The translations under genes and the position numbers were made by a program. 42,231 nucleotides of DNA from a virus. Below are positions 6,859-14,927 of the stretch, piece by piece. Positions within the stretch are counted from its first letter, which is position 1, and the number at the start of each line of letters is the position of its first letter. The notes beneath the pieces were generated by a model. That model saw only the letters and a program-made list of their open reading frames with translations. It ran no database searches and was not told the origin of the DNA. Where the stretch lies: positions 1 through 42,231 of the IMG/VR virus record IMGVR_UViG_3300044695_001173. One strand, written 5' to 3'.

Positions 6859-7493
6859 ACCCCATACAGATTGGCCGTCAGAGATTCAGCAACATCTTCT
6901 GGAGCATCGTGGATGAGAAGGTAGATGAGTACCCGTACGAAAAAATCGAGAGGATTGTTGAGATCAACCAAAATTTTCGTAGCAACGCTGAGTACAACAC
7001 CGGATCGGTTCCGTACGATGATGCGGTGGACTTATACAAGTTGGTGAAGTTCTTTCAGCCAAAGGTCATTGCCGAGGTGGGTACGTTCATCGGTGTATCC
7101 ACCGTGACTATGAATTTGGCTATGGAACGTTTAGTAGATATTTATACCTGCGATGTATCGAACGACATCGATCTGGAAGTGCCTAACATCTTCCAATACC
7201 CAAAGCAGTCTTCAACCGAAATGTTCAAGGACATGGCCGAGAAGAAAGTCGGCGTGGACTTCATGTATTTGGACGGCCGATTGCAGCAGGACGACTTGGA
7301 GTTGTTCCATAAGATTGTTCACGACCAGACCGTGTTTGTCTTTGATGATTTTGAAGGCATCGAGAAAGGCGTGGTCAATGCCATGATGGTGGAGTCGCCG
7401 GGGCGTGTCCTGATCTACCCACGTGAAGGCAGGAAGACCGCCGTATCACTTCCGTTCACCTTGTTGCGGTTCGTGCCGCAGGAGATGACATGA
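6855..7493 (+). CDS. Class I SAM-dependent methyltransferase
   Basis: A 212-residue Rossmann-type methyltransferase. The SAM-binding glycine loop is AEVGTFIGVST at about residues 76-86, followed by an acidic strand end (TCDVS) and a later FMYLDGR and VFDDFEG, which resemble the metal-dependent O-methyltransferase/Methyltransf_24 group. It starts with GTG overlapping the previous stop. Together with the neighbouring glycosyltransferases and a second methyltransferase it probably helps build or decorate a polysaccharide or glycan, for example by O-methylating a sugar hydroxyl. The substrate is not visible in the sequence. Confidence 0.78.
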   Translation: MNPIQIGRQRFSNIFWSIVDEKVDEYPYEKIERIVEINQNFRSNAEYNTGSVPYDDAVDLYKLVKFFQPKVIAEVGTFIGVSTVTMNLAMERLVDIYTCDVSNDIDLEVPNIFQYPKQSSTEMFKDMAEKKVGVDFMYLDGRLQQDDLELFHKIVHDQTVFVFDDFEGIEKGVVNAMMVESPGRVLIYPREGRKTAVSLPFTLLRFVPQEMT

Positions 7494-7606
7494 TTAAGTG
7501 GTTACTTGGTTTTTTCAGAAGGGCAGATGAGTTTCGCAGGAAAGAATGGGCACACGTGCCGCCCCCTGCATGGGGAGCAAAGCGTAGTGGGAGGGATTAC
7601 TGGTGA
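7490..7606 (+). CDS. Small ORF, 38 residues, between methyltransferase and glycosyltransferase
   Basis: It starts at an ATG overlapping the methyltransferase stop (ATGA, 7490-7493) and ends in a TGA overlapping the next gene's GTG (GTGA, 7603-7606), so it fills the gap exactly with four-base overlaps on both sides. The peptide begins with a hydrophobic stretch (MIKWLLGFF), continues with a basic Arg/Lys segment and ends in a Pro/Trp-rich tail, as expected of an amphipathic membrane-associated peptide. The exact double coupling is the main evidence that it is translated. Function unknown. Confidence 0.5.
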   Translation: MIKWLLGFFRRADEFRRKEWAHVPPPAWGAKRSGRDYW

Positions 7607-9474
7607 GTGAAAAGAAAGGGCAAACCTTGTTCGATGCAGGTAACTCCATCTTCAACAAAGCGTTGGAGGCGGCGACGAAGGGCAACTACGACGAGGCCAT
7701 CGGGCTGCTTGAGAACGTCAATGCCTTGTCGCCTGTCCTGCTTGCGTCTGCGTTGCAGACTGGGCGTTGCCACTGGGAGATGCACAGGTGGGAACCAGCT
7801 AAGAAGTATTTTGAGTTGGCTTGCCGTCTTGACCCTGACAATGACGATGCAGGGTGGACTCTGGGTTTGCTCTCTCTTCAGATGGGCGATTTCAAAACGG
7901 GTTGGCGTAACTACGAGCGGCGTTGGGGCAGCAAGGTATTTAATTCACCGCGCATCTCAACGATCCATCCGCAGTGGGAGCGTGGCCTTGGCTTGAAGCG
8001 TCCGATTGTGTGGACGGAACAAGGTATTGGCGATCAGATTCTGTATGGCTCACTCATCGAGGCGTTGGCAAAAGAGGTCGAGTCTGTTGTTGTGCTGATC
8101 GATGCGCGTCTGGCTGCGTTGATGCAGCGTGGATGCAATGCGTCGAACGTTACGTTCCTACCGCACAATGCCAAGATCAAGATGACGGATCACGACTCGC
8201 ACATCCCCATTGCCAGTTTGGGTAAGTACTTTATTAACAGTGTGCGTGACATCCTGCCGACCCGCAGCGAGAGTTACATCAAGGCTGATCCGCACCGTGT
8301 GGAGATGCTGAAGAAAGAGTTAGGTATTGAGGGGAAAAGAGTTATTGGTCTGTCATGGGCTAGTACCGCACCTGTCATCGGTGAACACAAGTCTGTTGGA
8401 CTGGAAGGGTTCAGGTCGTTGTTCGATATACCCGACAGCGTGTTCATCAATCTTCAGTATGGCAAGCCGCAGGACGAGGCGAAGGACTTTCACCCGAACC
8501 TGATCACGACGCACATCGACACCTTCTTGGACTTGGAGAACGTCGCTGCGCTCATGGAGTTGTGCAACATAATTGTTTCTCCATCGAATGCGAATGTGCA
8601 TCTGGCTGCTGCGATGGGTAAGCCTGTCATGCTGCTCGATGCCAACAAGTTGTGGTATTGGAATAACCGCAGGGGGTTTCGGAGCCTGTGGTATCCCGAG
8701 GTGAAGATCTTCCAACGTGAAAACATGAATGCACCGTGGGACTTGCAGGTAAAGCAGGTCAAAGAAGAGTTGAAATACATGTACATGTTAAGTGGGCGAC
8801 CAGTTAACCACTTTGCTTTCTTCCATGTGGGCGATGACATCTCGCAGCCGCAGAAGATGGTGAAGTCTTTGCTCCGACACAACCCTGACGCATTCATCAC
8901 GATGTATACGGACAAGGCCACACCAGATGTGATGGGCATCACGCGACGGGTGGAGAGCGAAGTTGACCGAGATAACTTGATGTACTCACGTGTCAAGGCA
9001 TACGCCGAGACCTACGCGACTTCCATCCTGCCAGTGATGTACTTGGATACCGACATGATTGTGCAGGGCGAGATCGTGGTGAAAGACTTGTTGGAGCCAC
9101 ACAAGAATACAGCATTTTGCCGCCGGTCGTTTGATCGTGACGCCGTATTTAATACGGAACAGAGAGGGATCAAGTTCCCTGAGTACGAAGGCAAGACGCT
9201 AGATCAGTTGTACCCGTACGTAGGATGCGCGGTTGTTGCTGACGGGCCGGGATTATGGGAAGACTTACTTGAAATCTACGAAGGCTTGGATGAAAAGTTC
9301 AAGCGATGGTACGGCGACCAAGAAGCGTTGCGTATCTACGCTAAGTGGTATCCCGAGCGGGTGAGCGAGATGCGTGAGTCTGTGTATGGTTGTTTACCTG
9401 AACATAAGACCAACGATGTCAAGATCCTGCACTTCAAGGGTGAGGCACGGAAGAAGTTGTTTGAGGTGGCGTGA
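7603..9474 (+). CDS. TPR-glycosyltransferase (GT-B, GT9-like)-glycosyltransferase (GT-A) fusion
   Basis: A 623-residue three-part protein. Residues about 5-110 form TPR repeats ending in a GWRNYERRW motif. Residues about 120-360 are a GT-B/heptosyltransferase-like domain, with WTEQGIGDQILYGSL near the start and MELCNIIVSPSNANVHLAA in the C-terminal half. Bacterial TPR-glycosyltransferases share both signatures. Residues about 405-623 form a GT-A-like domain whose metal-binding DTD is at 482-484, followed by a late DQEAL and a terminal HFKGE. The protein could therefore add two different sugars. It overlaps both neighbours and belongs to the glycan cassette; its acceptor is unknown. Confidence 0.82.
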   Translation: MSEKKGQTLFDAGNSIFNKALEAATKGNYDEAIGLLENVNALSPVLLASALQTGRCHWEMHRWEPAKKYFELACRLDPDNDDAGWTLGLLSLQMGDFKTGWRNYERRWGSKVFNSPRISTIHPQWERGLGLKRPIVWTEQGIGDQILYGSLIEALAKEVESVVVLIDARLAALMQRGCNASNVTFLPHNAKIKMTDHDSHIPIASLGKYFINSVRDILPTRSESYIKADPHRVEMLKKELGIEGKRVIGLSWASTAPVIGEHKSVGLEGFRSLFDIPDSVFINLQYGKPQDEAKDFHPNLITTHIDTFLDLENVAALMELCNIIVSPSNANVHLAAAMGKPVMLLDANKLWYWNNRRGFRSLWYPEVKIFQRENMNAPWDLQVKQVKEELKYMYMLSGRPVNHFAFFHVGDDISQPQKMVKSLLRHNPDAFITMYTDKATPDVMGITRRVESEVDRDNLMYSRVKAYAETYATSILPVMYLDTDMIVQGEIVVKDLLEPHKNTAFCRRSFDRDAVFNTEQRGIKFPEYEGKTLDQLYPYVGCAVVADGPGLWEDLLEIYEGLDEKFKRWYGDQEALRIYAKWYPERVSEMRESVYGCLPEHKTNDVKILHFKGEARKKLFEVA

Positions 9475-10145
9475 TGAAGATCTTTATCGGTTGGGACAGT
9501 CGTGAAGACATTGCATATCAAGTATGCAGGGAGTCATTACTCCGACACACATCCACACCACTCGACATCACCCCGATCAAGCAGACTGATTTGCGCGAAC
9601 GGAATTTGTACTGGCGAGAGCATGACCCGCTGTCGTCCACCGAGTTTTCATTTACCCGTTTCCTCGTGCCATATCTTGCCGGATACACCGGATGGGTAGT
9701 GTTCATGGACTGTGACTTTCTCTGGCGAGGGGATGTGGCAGGAATCATGGACTACGCCGACCCGCAGTGTGCGGTGATGTGTGTGCAGCACAAGTACAAG
9801 CCGAAGGAAGAAACCAAGATGGACGGGGCGGTGCAGACGCAGTATCCGCGCAAGAATTGGTCGAGCCTGATGCTGATCAACTGCGACCATCCTGATGTGA
9901 AGCAGAACCTGACACCGCAAGCCGTCAACATTGCTACGGGGATGTACCTGCACAGGTTCAAGTGGACTGAAGACGAGCGCATCGGCAGCCTACCCGTTGC
10001 ATATAACTACCTTGAGGGGTGGCACACGAAGAACGATTGCCCAAACCCCGTGGCGGTTCACTTCACGCGAGGTGGGCCTTGGTTCAAGGACTGGGGCAAC
10101 GTTGAGTACGCCGACGAATGGTTAGCAGTAGCGAAGGAGATGTGA
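9474..10145 (+). CDS. GT-A fold glycosyltransferase
   Basis: A 223-residue glycosyltransferase related to the C-terminal domain of the gene upstream. MKIFIGWDSRED opens the first strand, STEFSFTRFLVPYLAGY precedes VVFMDCDF, and the D-C-D metal/nucleotide-sugar motif is at residues 79-81. The end has VAVHFTRGGPWF, similar to the HF-x-G ending of GT8-like enzymes. An in-frame GTG at 9471 is three bases further upstream. I prefer the ATG at 9474 because it shares its A with the preceding TGA. It probably transfers a hexose from a nucleotide sugar to a cell-surface or virion glycan. Confidence 0.82.
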   Translation: MKIFIGWDSREDIAYQVCRESLLRHTSTPLDITPIKQTDLRERNLYWREHDPLSSTEFSFTRFLVPYLAGYTGWVVFMDCDFLWRGDVAGIMDYADPQCAVMCVQHKYKPKEETKMDGAVQTQYPRKNWSSLMLINCDHPDVKQNLTPQAVNIATGMYLHRFKWTEDERIGSLPVAYNYLEGWHTKNDCPNPVAVHFTRGGPWFKDWGNVEYADEWLAVAKEM

Positions 10146-10146
10146 G

Positions 10147-10416
10147 ATGGCAAGAGTAGAAGCAGCGGTAGCACCGCCCAAAGACGCAGAGTATGCAGAA
10201 CTTATTATGGACAAGGCGCACGTGAAGGCGATACCGAACGAAACTATCTGGGCAAAGATCGGTGACGACGGTGGGCTTGAGATCATCCGGTGGGACATCA
10301 TCGAGATGTATGCCAAGCAGTACGACATCGACAAGAACAACCGAACGCAGTCACATGTTATGTGTAAGTTATTAGTATTGGTGCGAGATGACACGAGGAA
10401 AGAAAAAGGAAGGTAA
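10147..10416 (+). CDS. Hypothetical protein
   Basis: An 89-residue soluble protein with a good AAGGAG ribosome binding site just before its ATG. It is acidic in the middle and basic at the C-terminus (DDTRKEKGR). I recognise no domain. It follows the glycosyltransferase with a one-base gap and overlaps the next gene by 29 bases, so it belongs to the same transcript. Confidence 0.6.
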   Translation: MARVEAAVAPPKDAEYAELIMDKAHVKAIPNETIWAKIGDDGGLEIIRWDIIEMYAKQYDIDKNNRTQSHVMCKLLVLVRDDTRKEKGR

Positions 10417-10819
10417 GGTTTACACAAGACTGTCGAGATTCAACGTGGCACTTACATTTGAGCAGTACAAATTTTTATTGGAACGTAAGCGTAAGGCGCA
10501 AGAACTTGACGAGCGTATGACTTACAAGGATTTGGTGGAGTTGTGGAACACGCCACAGCATCACATGGCAACAGCAGTACACCGAGGTATCAGACAATAT
10601 GACGAACGAATCAAAGCCGAAGGTGGGACAATCGAGCGGAGTAACGATAGACGATCAATCACCCCCCGGCGCATGGAAATCAGAATTGAGTGCCGCCCCA
10701 TGGGGGTACGGCCAGTCCCAACAAAAGCGGTTAGAACGGTCATTACAAAATATTCGCAGAGCGGGATTGTCCGACGAGGCTACAGTGATTTTGTTAGAGA
10801 TCAATACTTTGAAGACTGA
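10388..10819 (+). CDS. Hypothetical basic protein; 3' half overlaps another frame
   Basis: A 143-residue reading frame. The first 75 or so residues look like a real protein: a basic start followed by helices (LTFEQYKFLLERKRKAQELDERM, MTYKDLVELWN). From about residue 80 the composition turns Arg/Ser/Val-rich and low in helical character, as expected of a shadow, and this part coincides with another plausible ORF (10599-10850). Either the gene truly overlaps that ORF by 221 bases, or its real end is earlier and a frameshift joins the two. The N-terminal half may bind DNA. Function unknown. Confidence 0.5.
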   Translation: MTRGKKKEGKVYTRLSRFNVALTFEQYKFLLERKRKAQELDERMTYKDLVELWNTPQHHMATAVHRGIRQYDERIKAEGGTIERSNDRRSITPRRMEIRIECRPMGVRPVPTKAVRTVITKYSQSGIVRRGYSDFVRDQYFED

Positions 10820-10850
10820 ACTGGAGGCGCTACGTGGATCCAAACGCTAG
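10599..10850 (+). CDS. Small protein with C-terminal coiled coil
   Basis: An 83-residue frame whose C-terminal part (LEINTLKTELEALRG) is a convincing coiled coil and whose N-terminal part is polar and Pro/Ser/Gly-rich. Similar small proteins with a disordered start and a helical end are frequent in phage genomes. It overlaps the previous ORF by 221 bases and the following methyltransferase by 17. The ribosome binding site (GAGG about 11 bases upstream) is weak, so translation by coupling or frameshifting is possible. Confidence 0.5.
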   Translation: MTNESKPKVGQSSGVTIDDQSPPGAWKSELSAAPWGYGQSQQKRLERSLQNIRRAGLSDEATVILLEINTLKTELEALRGSKR

Positions 10851-11526
10851 GGGTGGGGTGCGACGGTATCTGGACATCGTAAGGCCAGAGGAGTACGTGC
10901 CGAACACAGGTGAAGTTGATCTAACCGAGATGACGTTGACCGGACTCGCTGACTTGTATGGCAGTGACAAGGGTACGATCAAGCATAACTATACGGTGCA
11001 GTACGAAAAGATCGTGCAGGAACTACTGCGTGGTATTCACCGCAAGACTGCGCTCTTCACCATCTGCGAAGCGGGTGTGGCATGTGGTGCATCGCTGCGT
11101 ATGTGGGGTAACTATTTCCCCGTGTCCAAGATCATCGGGTATGACATCCGACCAGAGTGTGCCGAACTTTGCCAAGACATGAAGAACGTAGAGATACGTA
11201 TCGCAGACTTGTGCAAGCGCGGTATGGGCGAATACGTAGATATTTTTATTGATGATGCGTCTCACATTTCCGAAGACATGGTGGCAATGTTCCACAACTG
11301 TTGGTCTTCTGTGCGTTCCGGTGGGTACTACATCATCGAAGACTTGGGCTGTACCTACAATGACTCATACACGGAACAGTTCCGAACACACTTCAGACGC
11401 GAGGTTGCCAACTATCGTAAAACGATTGTGGATTTTATGAATGAACTTATGAAAGCAACTGACAAGAAACAGGGCATTGCCGAGATCCGGTACTACCCAC
11501 AAATGTTAGTGCTGAGGAAGATGTAA
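10834..11526 (+). CDS. Class I SAM-dependent methyltransferase (MycE-like)
   Basis: A 230-residue methyltransferase. LADLYGSDKGTIKHNYTVQY (about residues 33-52) is the N-terminal signature of a family that includes macrolide sugar O-methyltransferases. It is followed by the SAM loop EAGVACGASLRMW, the strand IIGYDIRPE and the putative metal-binding DIFIDDASHISEDM. GGAGG seven bases before the GTG supports the start. The family usually methylates sugar hydroxyls, which fits the glycosyltransferases upstream. I infer that it caps or decorates the glycan made by this cassette. Confidence 0.8.
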   Translation: MDPNARGGVRRYLDIVRPEEYVPNTGEVDLTEMTLTGLADLYGSDKGTIKHNYTVQYEKIVQELLRGIHRKTALFTICEAGVACGASLRMWGNYFPVSKIIGYDIRPECAELCQDMKNVEIRIADLCKRGMGEYVDIFIDDASHISEDMVAMFHNCWSSVRSGGYYIIEDLGCTYNDSYTEQFRTHFRREVANYRKTIVDFMNELMKATDKKQGIAEIRYYPQMLVLRKM

Positions 11527-11747
11527 TGGAGATAGAAGATGATATCCTTGACCTGATTCGTGCATTACCCAACGAGGTAAATGACACATCAACAACTACT
11601 GAGTTTAAGTTTTTGACGGTGGGCAGCGTGTTGTGGCAATGCCACCACGAGATCAAATACTTACGGGCTGAAGTGGAGAGGCTAAAGAATGACGGTCGTC
11701 GTAGTAAAAGAAAGAAGATGTACGGAGTGCAAGCGCAAGTTCGCTAA
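11526..11747 (+). CDS. Hypothetical small protein with coiled coil
   Basis: A 73-residue protein. The ATG shares its A with the TAA of the methyltransferase. Residues 1-20 are acidic and residues about 40-57 (HHEIKYLRAEVERLKND) form a coiled coil. The last 19 residues overlap the start of the next gene in another frame and are strongly basic. No domain is recognised. Confidence 0.6.
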   Translation: MEIEDDILDLIRALPNEVNDTSTTTEFKFLTVGSVLWQCHHEIKYLRAEVERLKNDGRRSKRKKMYGVQAQVR

Positions 11748-11874
11748 TCCGGAATCGTTTAGGTCACACCGATACAAGTTTGGTACGTGCCGTTCGTTGG
11801 AAGCCCTAGCAGCAGCCGGGTTCATCGAGACAGGCAAAGGGTGGCTACGTACAAAAGTGGATAGAACAATATGA
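11689..11874 (+). CDS. Small zinc-finger-like protein
   Basis: A 61-residue protein with CTECKRKF followed by RSHRYKFGTC, giving a C-x2-C...H-x6-C arrangement like a short C2H2/C2HC zinc finger. A good GAGAGG ribosome binding site precedes the ATG within the upstream gene (59-base overlap). Small single-finger proteins in phages often bind nucleic acid or host proteins. It ends in an ATGA overlap with the next gene. Confidence 0.6.
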   Translation: MTVVVVKERRCTECKRKFANPESFRSHRYKFGTCRSLEALAAAGFIETGKGWLRTKVDRTI

Positions 11875-12419
11875 TTTATTCTGGCGCGGGGCCGCTGCCT
11901 CGACACGTGTACTGTTACGTGCAACCACACGCTTTTGGTAACGAAGATTGGTTACGTGTGGCGTGGTTCGGTCTTGTCAGTCACCCCGGCAGAACGTGGG
12001 GGTGTCATGTAATGCTTGAATGTGGAGCGGTGTACCGCAACGTTCCGTTACATCAACTGACACACAAAATCATCACAACATCATTGGATTGGAAGCCGAG
12101 CGACAGTCAAACATGGGACTGTTACGGACATCAGTTCAGTATATTGGAGTACCCGTTTCTTGAAGCCGTGCCGGTGCGCGTTCGCTTGCGGTCTAAAACA
12201 GAATTGACTGGTAAGTATATGTTCACTGCCATACCCATGTTGGACGGGTTTAGTTTGGAACCAGAACAATCCAAAGAGTTCTACTTTATTAAGTTGGACA
12301 ACGGCAGGTTCACAGCACAGCCTACCAACCACGTGCTCGTGCAGGACAAGTCTTTCATCACGACATCTGAGTGGCCGAGGCTTGAGCGGCAAACTGAAAC
12401 ATGGAGCGTAGACCCATGA
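11871..12419 (+). CDS. Hypothetical protein
   Basis: A 182-residue soluble protein rich in aromatic residues, His and Cys, with mostly beta-strand character. It begins on an ATGA overlap with the zinc-finger-like gene and ends on an ATGA overlap with the DNA polymerase gene. The spacing of W, H and C residues (WGCHVMLECGAVYRNVPLHQLTH) hints at a compact fold, but no known motif is complete. Its tight coupling to the polymerase suggests a role at replication or simply shared early expression. Function unknown. Confidence 0.6.
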   Translation: MIYSGAGPLPRHVYCYVQPHAFGNEDWLRVAWFGLVSHPGRTWGCHVMLECGAVYRNVPLHQLTHKIITTSLDWKPSDSQTWDCYGHQFSILEYPFLEAVPVRVRLRSKTELTGKYMFTAIPMLDGFSLEPEQSKEFYFIKLDNGRFTAQPTNHVLVQDKSFITTSEWPRLERQTETWSVDP

Positions 12420-14272
12420 GTTTCGTAACACTTGATTTTGAAACTTACTACGCCAAGGACTTTAGTCTCACACGGCTAACTACTGAGGAATACATACGCC
12501 ATCCGCGCTTTGAAGTGATCGGTGTGGCGATGAAGATTGACGAGGATGAGACGCAATGGTTTAGCGGTACGCACGATGAGATCAAGGCGTGGCTGAACCA
12601 AGTGGATTGGGATACGTCTGCGCTGCTGTGTCACAACACGCAGTTCGACGGTGGCATCCTGTCCTTCATCTTTAACATTACCCCTGCATACTATTTCGAT
12701 ACGCTCTGTATGGCACGTGCCGTACACGGTGTAGACGCAGGTGGTTCACTTGCCAAACTGGCAGAGCGTTACTCATTAGGTAAGAAAGGTACGGAGGTTG
12801 TCGATGCGTTGGGGAAAAGAAGATGTGATTTTCGTCCTGATGATCTTGATCGTTACGGCGGCTATTGCAGGAACGATGTCGAACTTACTTACAGACTCTT
12901 CGGAAAACTTGTCCAAAACTTTCCGCAGTCCGAACTAGATTTGATTGACATGACGTTGCGTATGTACACGCTGCCGGTGCTGCGCGTGGATGATGCGTTG
13001 TTAATTGAACGTCTGGATGAGATCAAGGCTGAGAAGACCGAGTTACTGAACGGCCTGAAGGGCGTGTTGGATGTAGGCAGTGAGGAAGAAGTTCGTGCCA
13101 AGTTAGCAAGCAACCCGCAGTTCGCCACTGTGCTGAAGGACATGGGGGTTGCACCGCCCATGAAGGTGAGCGCGACTACCGGCAAGGAGACTTTTGCTCT
13201 CGCCAAGAACGATGAAGGGTTTATCGCACTACAGGAGCATGAAGATCCTATCGTGCAGCAACTGTGCGCTGTCCGGTTGGGCACTAAGTCCACCATCGAG
13301 GAGTCGCGTATCGAGCGGTTCATCGGTATCGGTGCGAGGAACAAGGGGTTACTTCCAATCCCGTTGAAGTATTACGGGGCGCACACCGGACGGTGGGCAG
13401 GGGCTGACTCAGTCAACTTCCAGAACCTGCCGAGTCGTGATGCCAAGAAGAAGGCTCTGAAGAAGTCGGTCGTAGCACCAGAAGGCCACGTGGTTATTAA
13501 CTGTGACAGTTCACAGATCGAGGCACGTGTGCTGGCGTGGTTGGCAGGAGAGAACGCTCTGGTTGAGCAGTTCCGAGAGGGTGACGACGTATACAGCAGG
13601 TTCGCCAGCAAGATTTACAAGCGACCGATCAGCAAGGCCAACCCCGTCGAACGGTTCGTAGGCAAGACCTGCATTCTTGGACTTGGCTATGGCACAGGCG
13701 CGGCGAAGTTACGGCACACGCTGAAGACTCAACCGCCGGGGGCTGACTTGTTAGAGGACGAGTGCAAGCAGATCGTGAATCTGTATCGCAACATCAACGA
13801 CAAGATCGTGGGCTTGTGGCGTGATTCAGATACGGCTCTGGGTCACATCGCGCGTTGGACTAGCGAGATGAATGAGTATTCGTTGGGACAACACGACGTA
13901 GTCAGAGTAAACAGCACAGGTCTACGACTGCCTAACGGGTTGTACATTCGATACCCGAATCTACGTATTGAAGATGAACGCATGACCTACGACTCGCGCA
14001 AAGGCCCTGTATCCATTTGGGGTGGGGCTGTAGTTGAGAACGTGGTGCAGGCACTCGCCAGAATTATCGTCGGTGAGCAGATGCTTAAACTACGTGAACG
14101 CTACCGGCCTGTGCTGACTGTGCATGATGCTGCCGTAATCATTGCTCCAGAAAGTGAGGTAGATGAAGCACTTGCGTTTATAACACAAGTAATGTCTACT
14201 CCTCCGAGTTGGGCTAAAGGTCTGCCGGTCGCTTGTGAAGCGAAGTACGGGCAGTCTTATGGGGATTGTTAA
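12416..14272 (+). CDS. Family A DNA polymerase with 3'-5' exonuclease
   Basis: A 618-residue PolA-type replicase lacking a 5' nuclease domain. The exonuclease part shows LDFETYY (D7, E9), CHNTQFDGG and YCRNDVELTYRLF, a DEDDy set. Polymerase motif A is DSSQIEARVLAW (from D364). Motif B is RFVGKTCILGLGYG (R413-G426), with leucine 421 where E. coli Pol I has F762. Motif C reads HDA (570-572), where HDE is usual. An ATG at 12401 is also in frame. I prefer the ATG at 12416, which overlaps the upstream stop and has GGAG nine bases before it. It replicates the phage genome with the helicase, primase and nuclease genes nearby. Confidence 0.93.
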   Translation: MSFVTLDFETYYAKDFSLTRLTTEEYIRHPRFEVIGVAMKIDEDETQWFSGTHDEIKAWLNQVDWDTSALLCHNTQFDGGILSFIFNITPAYYFDTLCMARAVHGVDAGGSLAKLAERYSLGKKGTEVVDALGKRRCDFRPDDLDRYGGYCRNDVELTYRLFGKLVQNFPQSELDLIDMTLRMYTLPVLRVDDALLIERLDEIKAEKTELLNGLKGVLDVGSEEEVRAKLASNPQFATVLKDMGVAPPMKVSATTGKETFALAKNDEGFIALQEHEDPIVQQLCAVRLGTKSTIEESRIERFIGIGARNKGLLPIPLKYYGAHTGRWAGADSVNFQNLPSRDAKKKALKKSVVAPEGHVVINCDSSQIEARVLAWLAGENALVEQFREGDDVYSRFASKIYKRPISKANPVERFVGKTCILGLGYGTGAAKLRHTLKTQPPGADLLEDECKQIVNLYRNINDKIVGLWRDSDTALGHIARWTSEMNEYSLGQHDVVRVNSTGLRLPNGLYIRYPNLRIEDERMTYDSRKGPVSIWGGAVVENVVQALARIIVGEQMLKLRERYRPVLTVHDAAVIIAPESEVDEALAFITQVMSTPPSWAKGLPVACEAKYGQSYGDC

Positions 14273-14926
14273 GTGATTCAGTGGTCATACAGTAGTCTCA
14301 AAGACTTCATTAACTGTCCGAAGCAGTACTATGAGGTGAAGATAGCGAAGTCTGTGACTAAGAAAGTCACGGAGCAAATGCTGTACGGGACGGAGGTACA
14401 CAAGGCGGTAGAAGATTACGTCCGTGAGGGCAAGCCGCTTGCGAAACACTACTCCCACTACAAACCTGTACTAGATGAATTATTGAAGATACCGGGCAAG
14501 CGATACCCCGAGTATCAGATGGCGTTGAAATTAGATAAGACCAAGTGTGAGTTCGATGCAGAGGATCGTTGGGTACGAGGTATCGTTGACCTGCTGATCG
14601 TTGACGGTGAAGACGCTTTCATCATTGACTACAAGACCGGCAGCAACAAGTATCCTGACCCGAAGCAGTTAAAGTTGATGGCACTGATGACCTATGCACA
14701 CTTCCCTGATGTAGTGAACATCAAGGCGGGACTGCTGTTCATCACGCGCAACTCGTTCGTGCCAGAAGAATATGCGAGATCTGACATAGACAAGTTGTGG
14801 CTGGAGTTCAAAGGCGACCTGACCCGACTAGAGAACGCATACGAGAACAGCTTTTGGCCTGAAAAGCCGAGCGGCCTGTGCGGTTGGTGTCCGGTTGATA
14901 CATGCAAATTCTACAAGGTGAAATGA
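14273..14926 (+). CDS. PD-(D/E)xK exonuclease, Cas4/RecB-like with Fe-S cysteines
   Basis: A 217-residue nuclease from a GTG start directly after the polymerase stop. The motifs are H43 (GTEVHKAVE), E80, D106 (GIVDLL), D119-Y-K121 (IIDYKTG) and Q132, the complete RecB-type set. Cysteines at 15, 203, 206 and 211 reproduce the split four-cysteine arrangement that binds a 4Fe-4S cluster in Cas4 and AddB. The length is typical of phage Cas4-like exonucleases. It probably resects DNA ends for recombination-dependent replication or processes replication intermediates beside the polymerase. No CRISPR genes are present, so a spacer-acquisition role is not suggested. Confidence 0.88.
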   Translation: MIQWSYSSLKDFINCPKQYYEVKIAKSVTKKVTEQMLYGTEVHKAVEDYVREGKPLAKHYSHYKPVLDELLKIPGKRYPEYQMALKLDKTKCEFDAEDRWVRGIVDLLIVDGEDAFIIDYKTGSNKYPDPKQLKLMALMTYAHFPDVVNIKAGLLFITRNSFVPEEYARSDIDKLWLEFKGDLTRLENAYENSFWPEKPSGLCGWCPVDTCKFYKVK

Positions 14927-14927
14927 C

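Noticed and set aside
14730-14750. Third copy of the GGCGGGACTGC hairpin element
   Set aside because: The core occurs inside the Cas4-like gene but has no pairing partner, so it is a coding coincidence.
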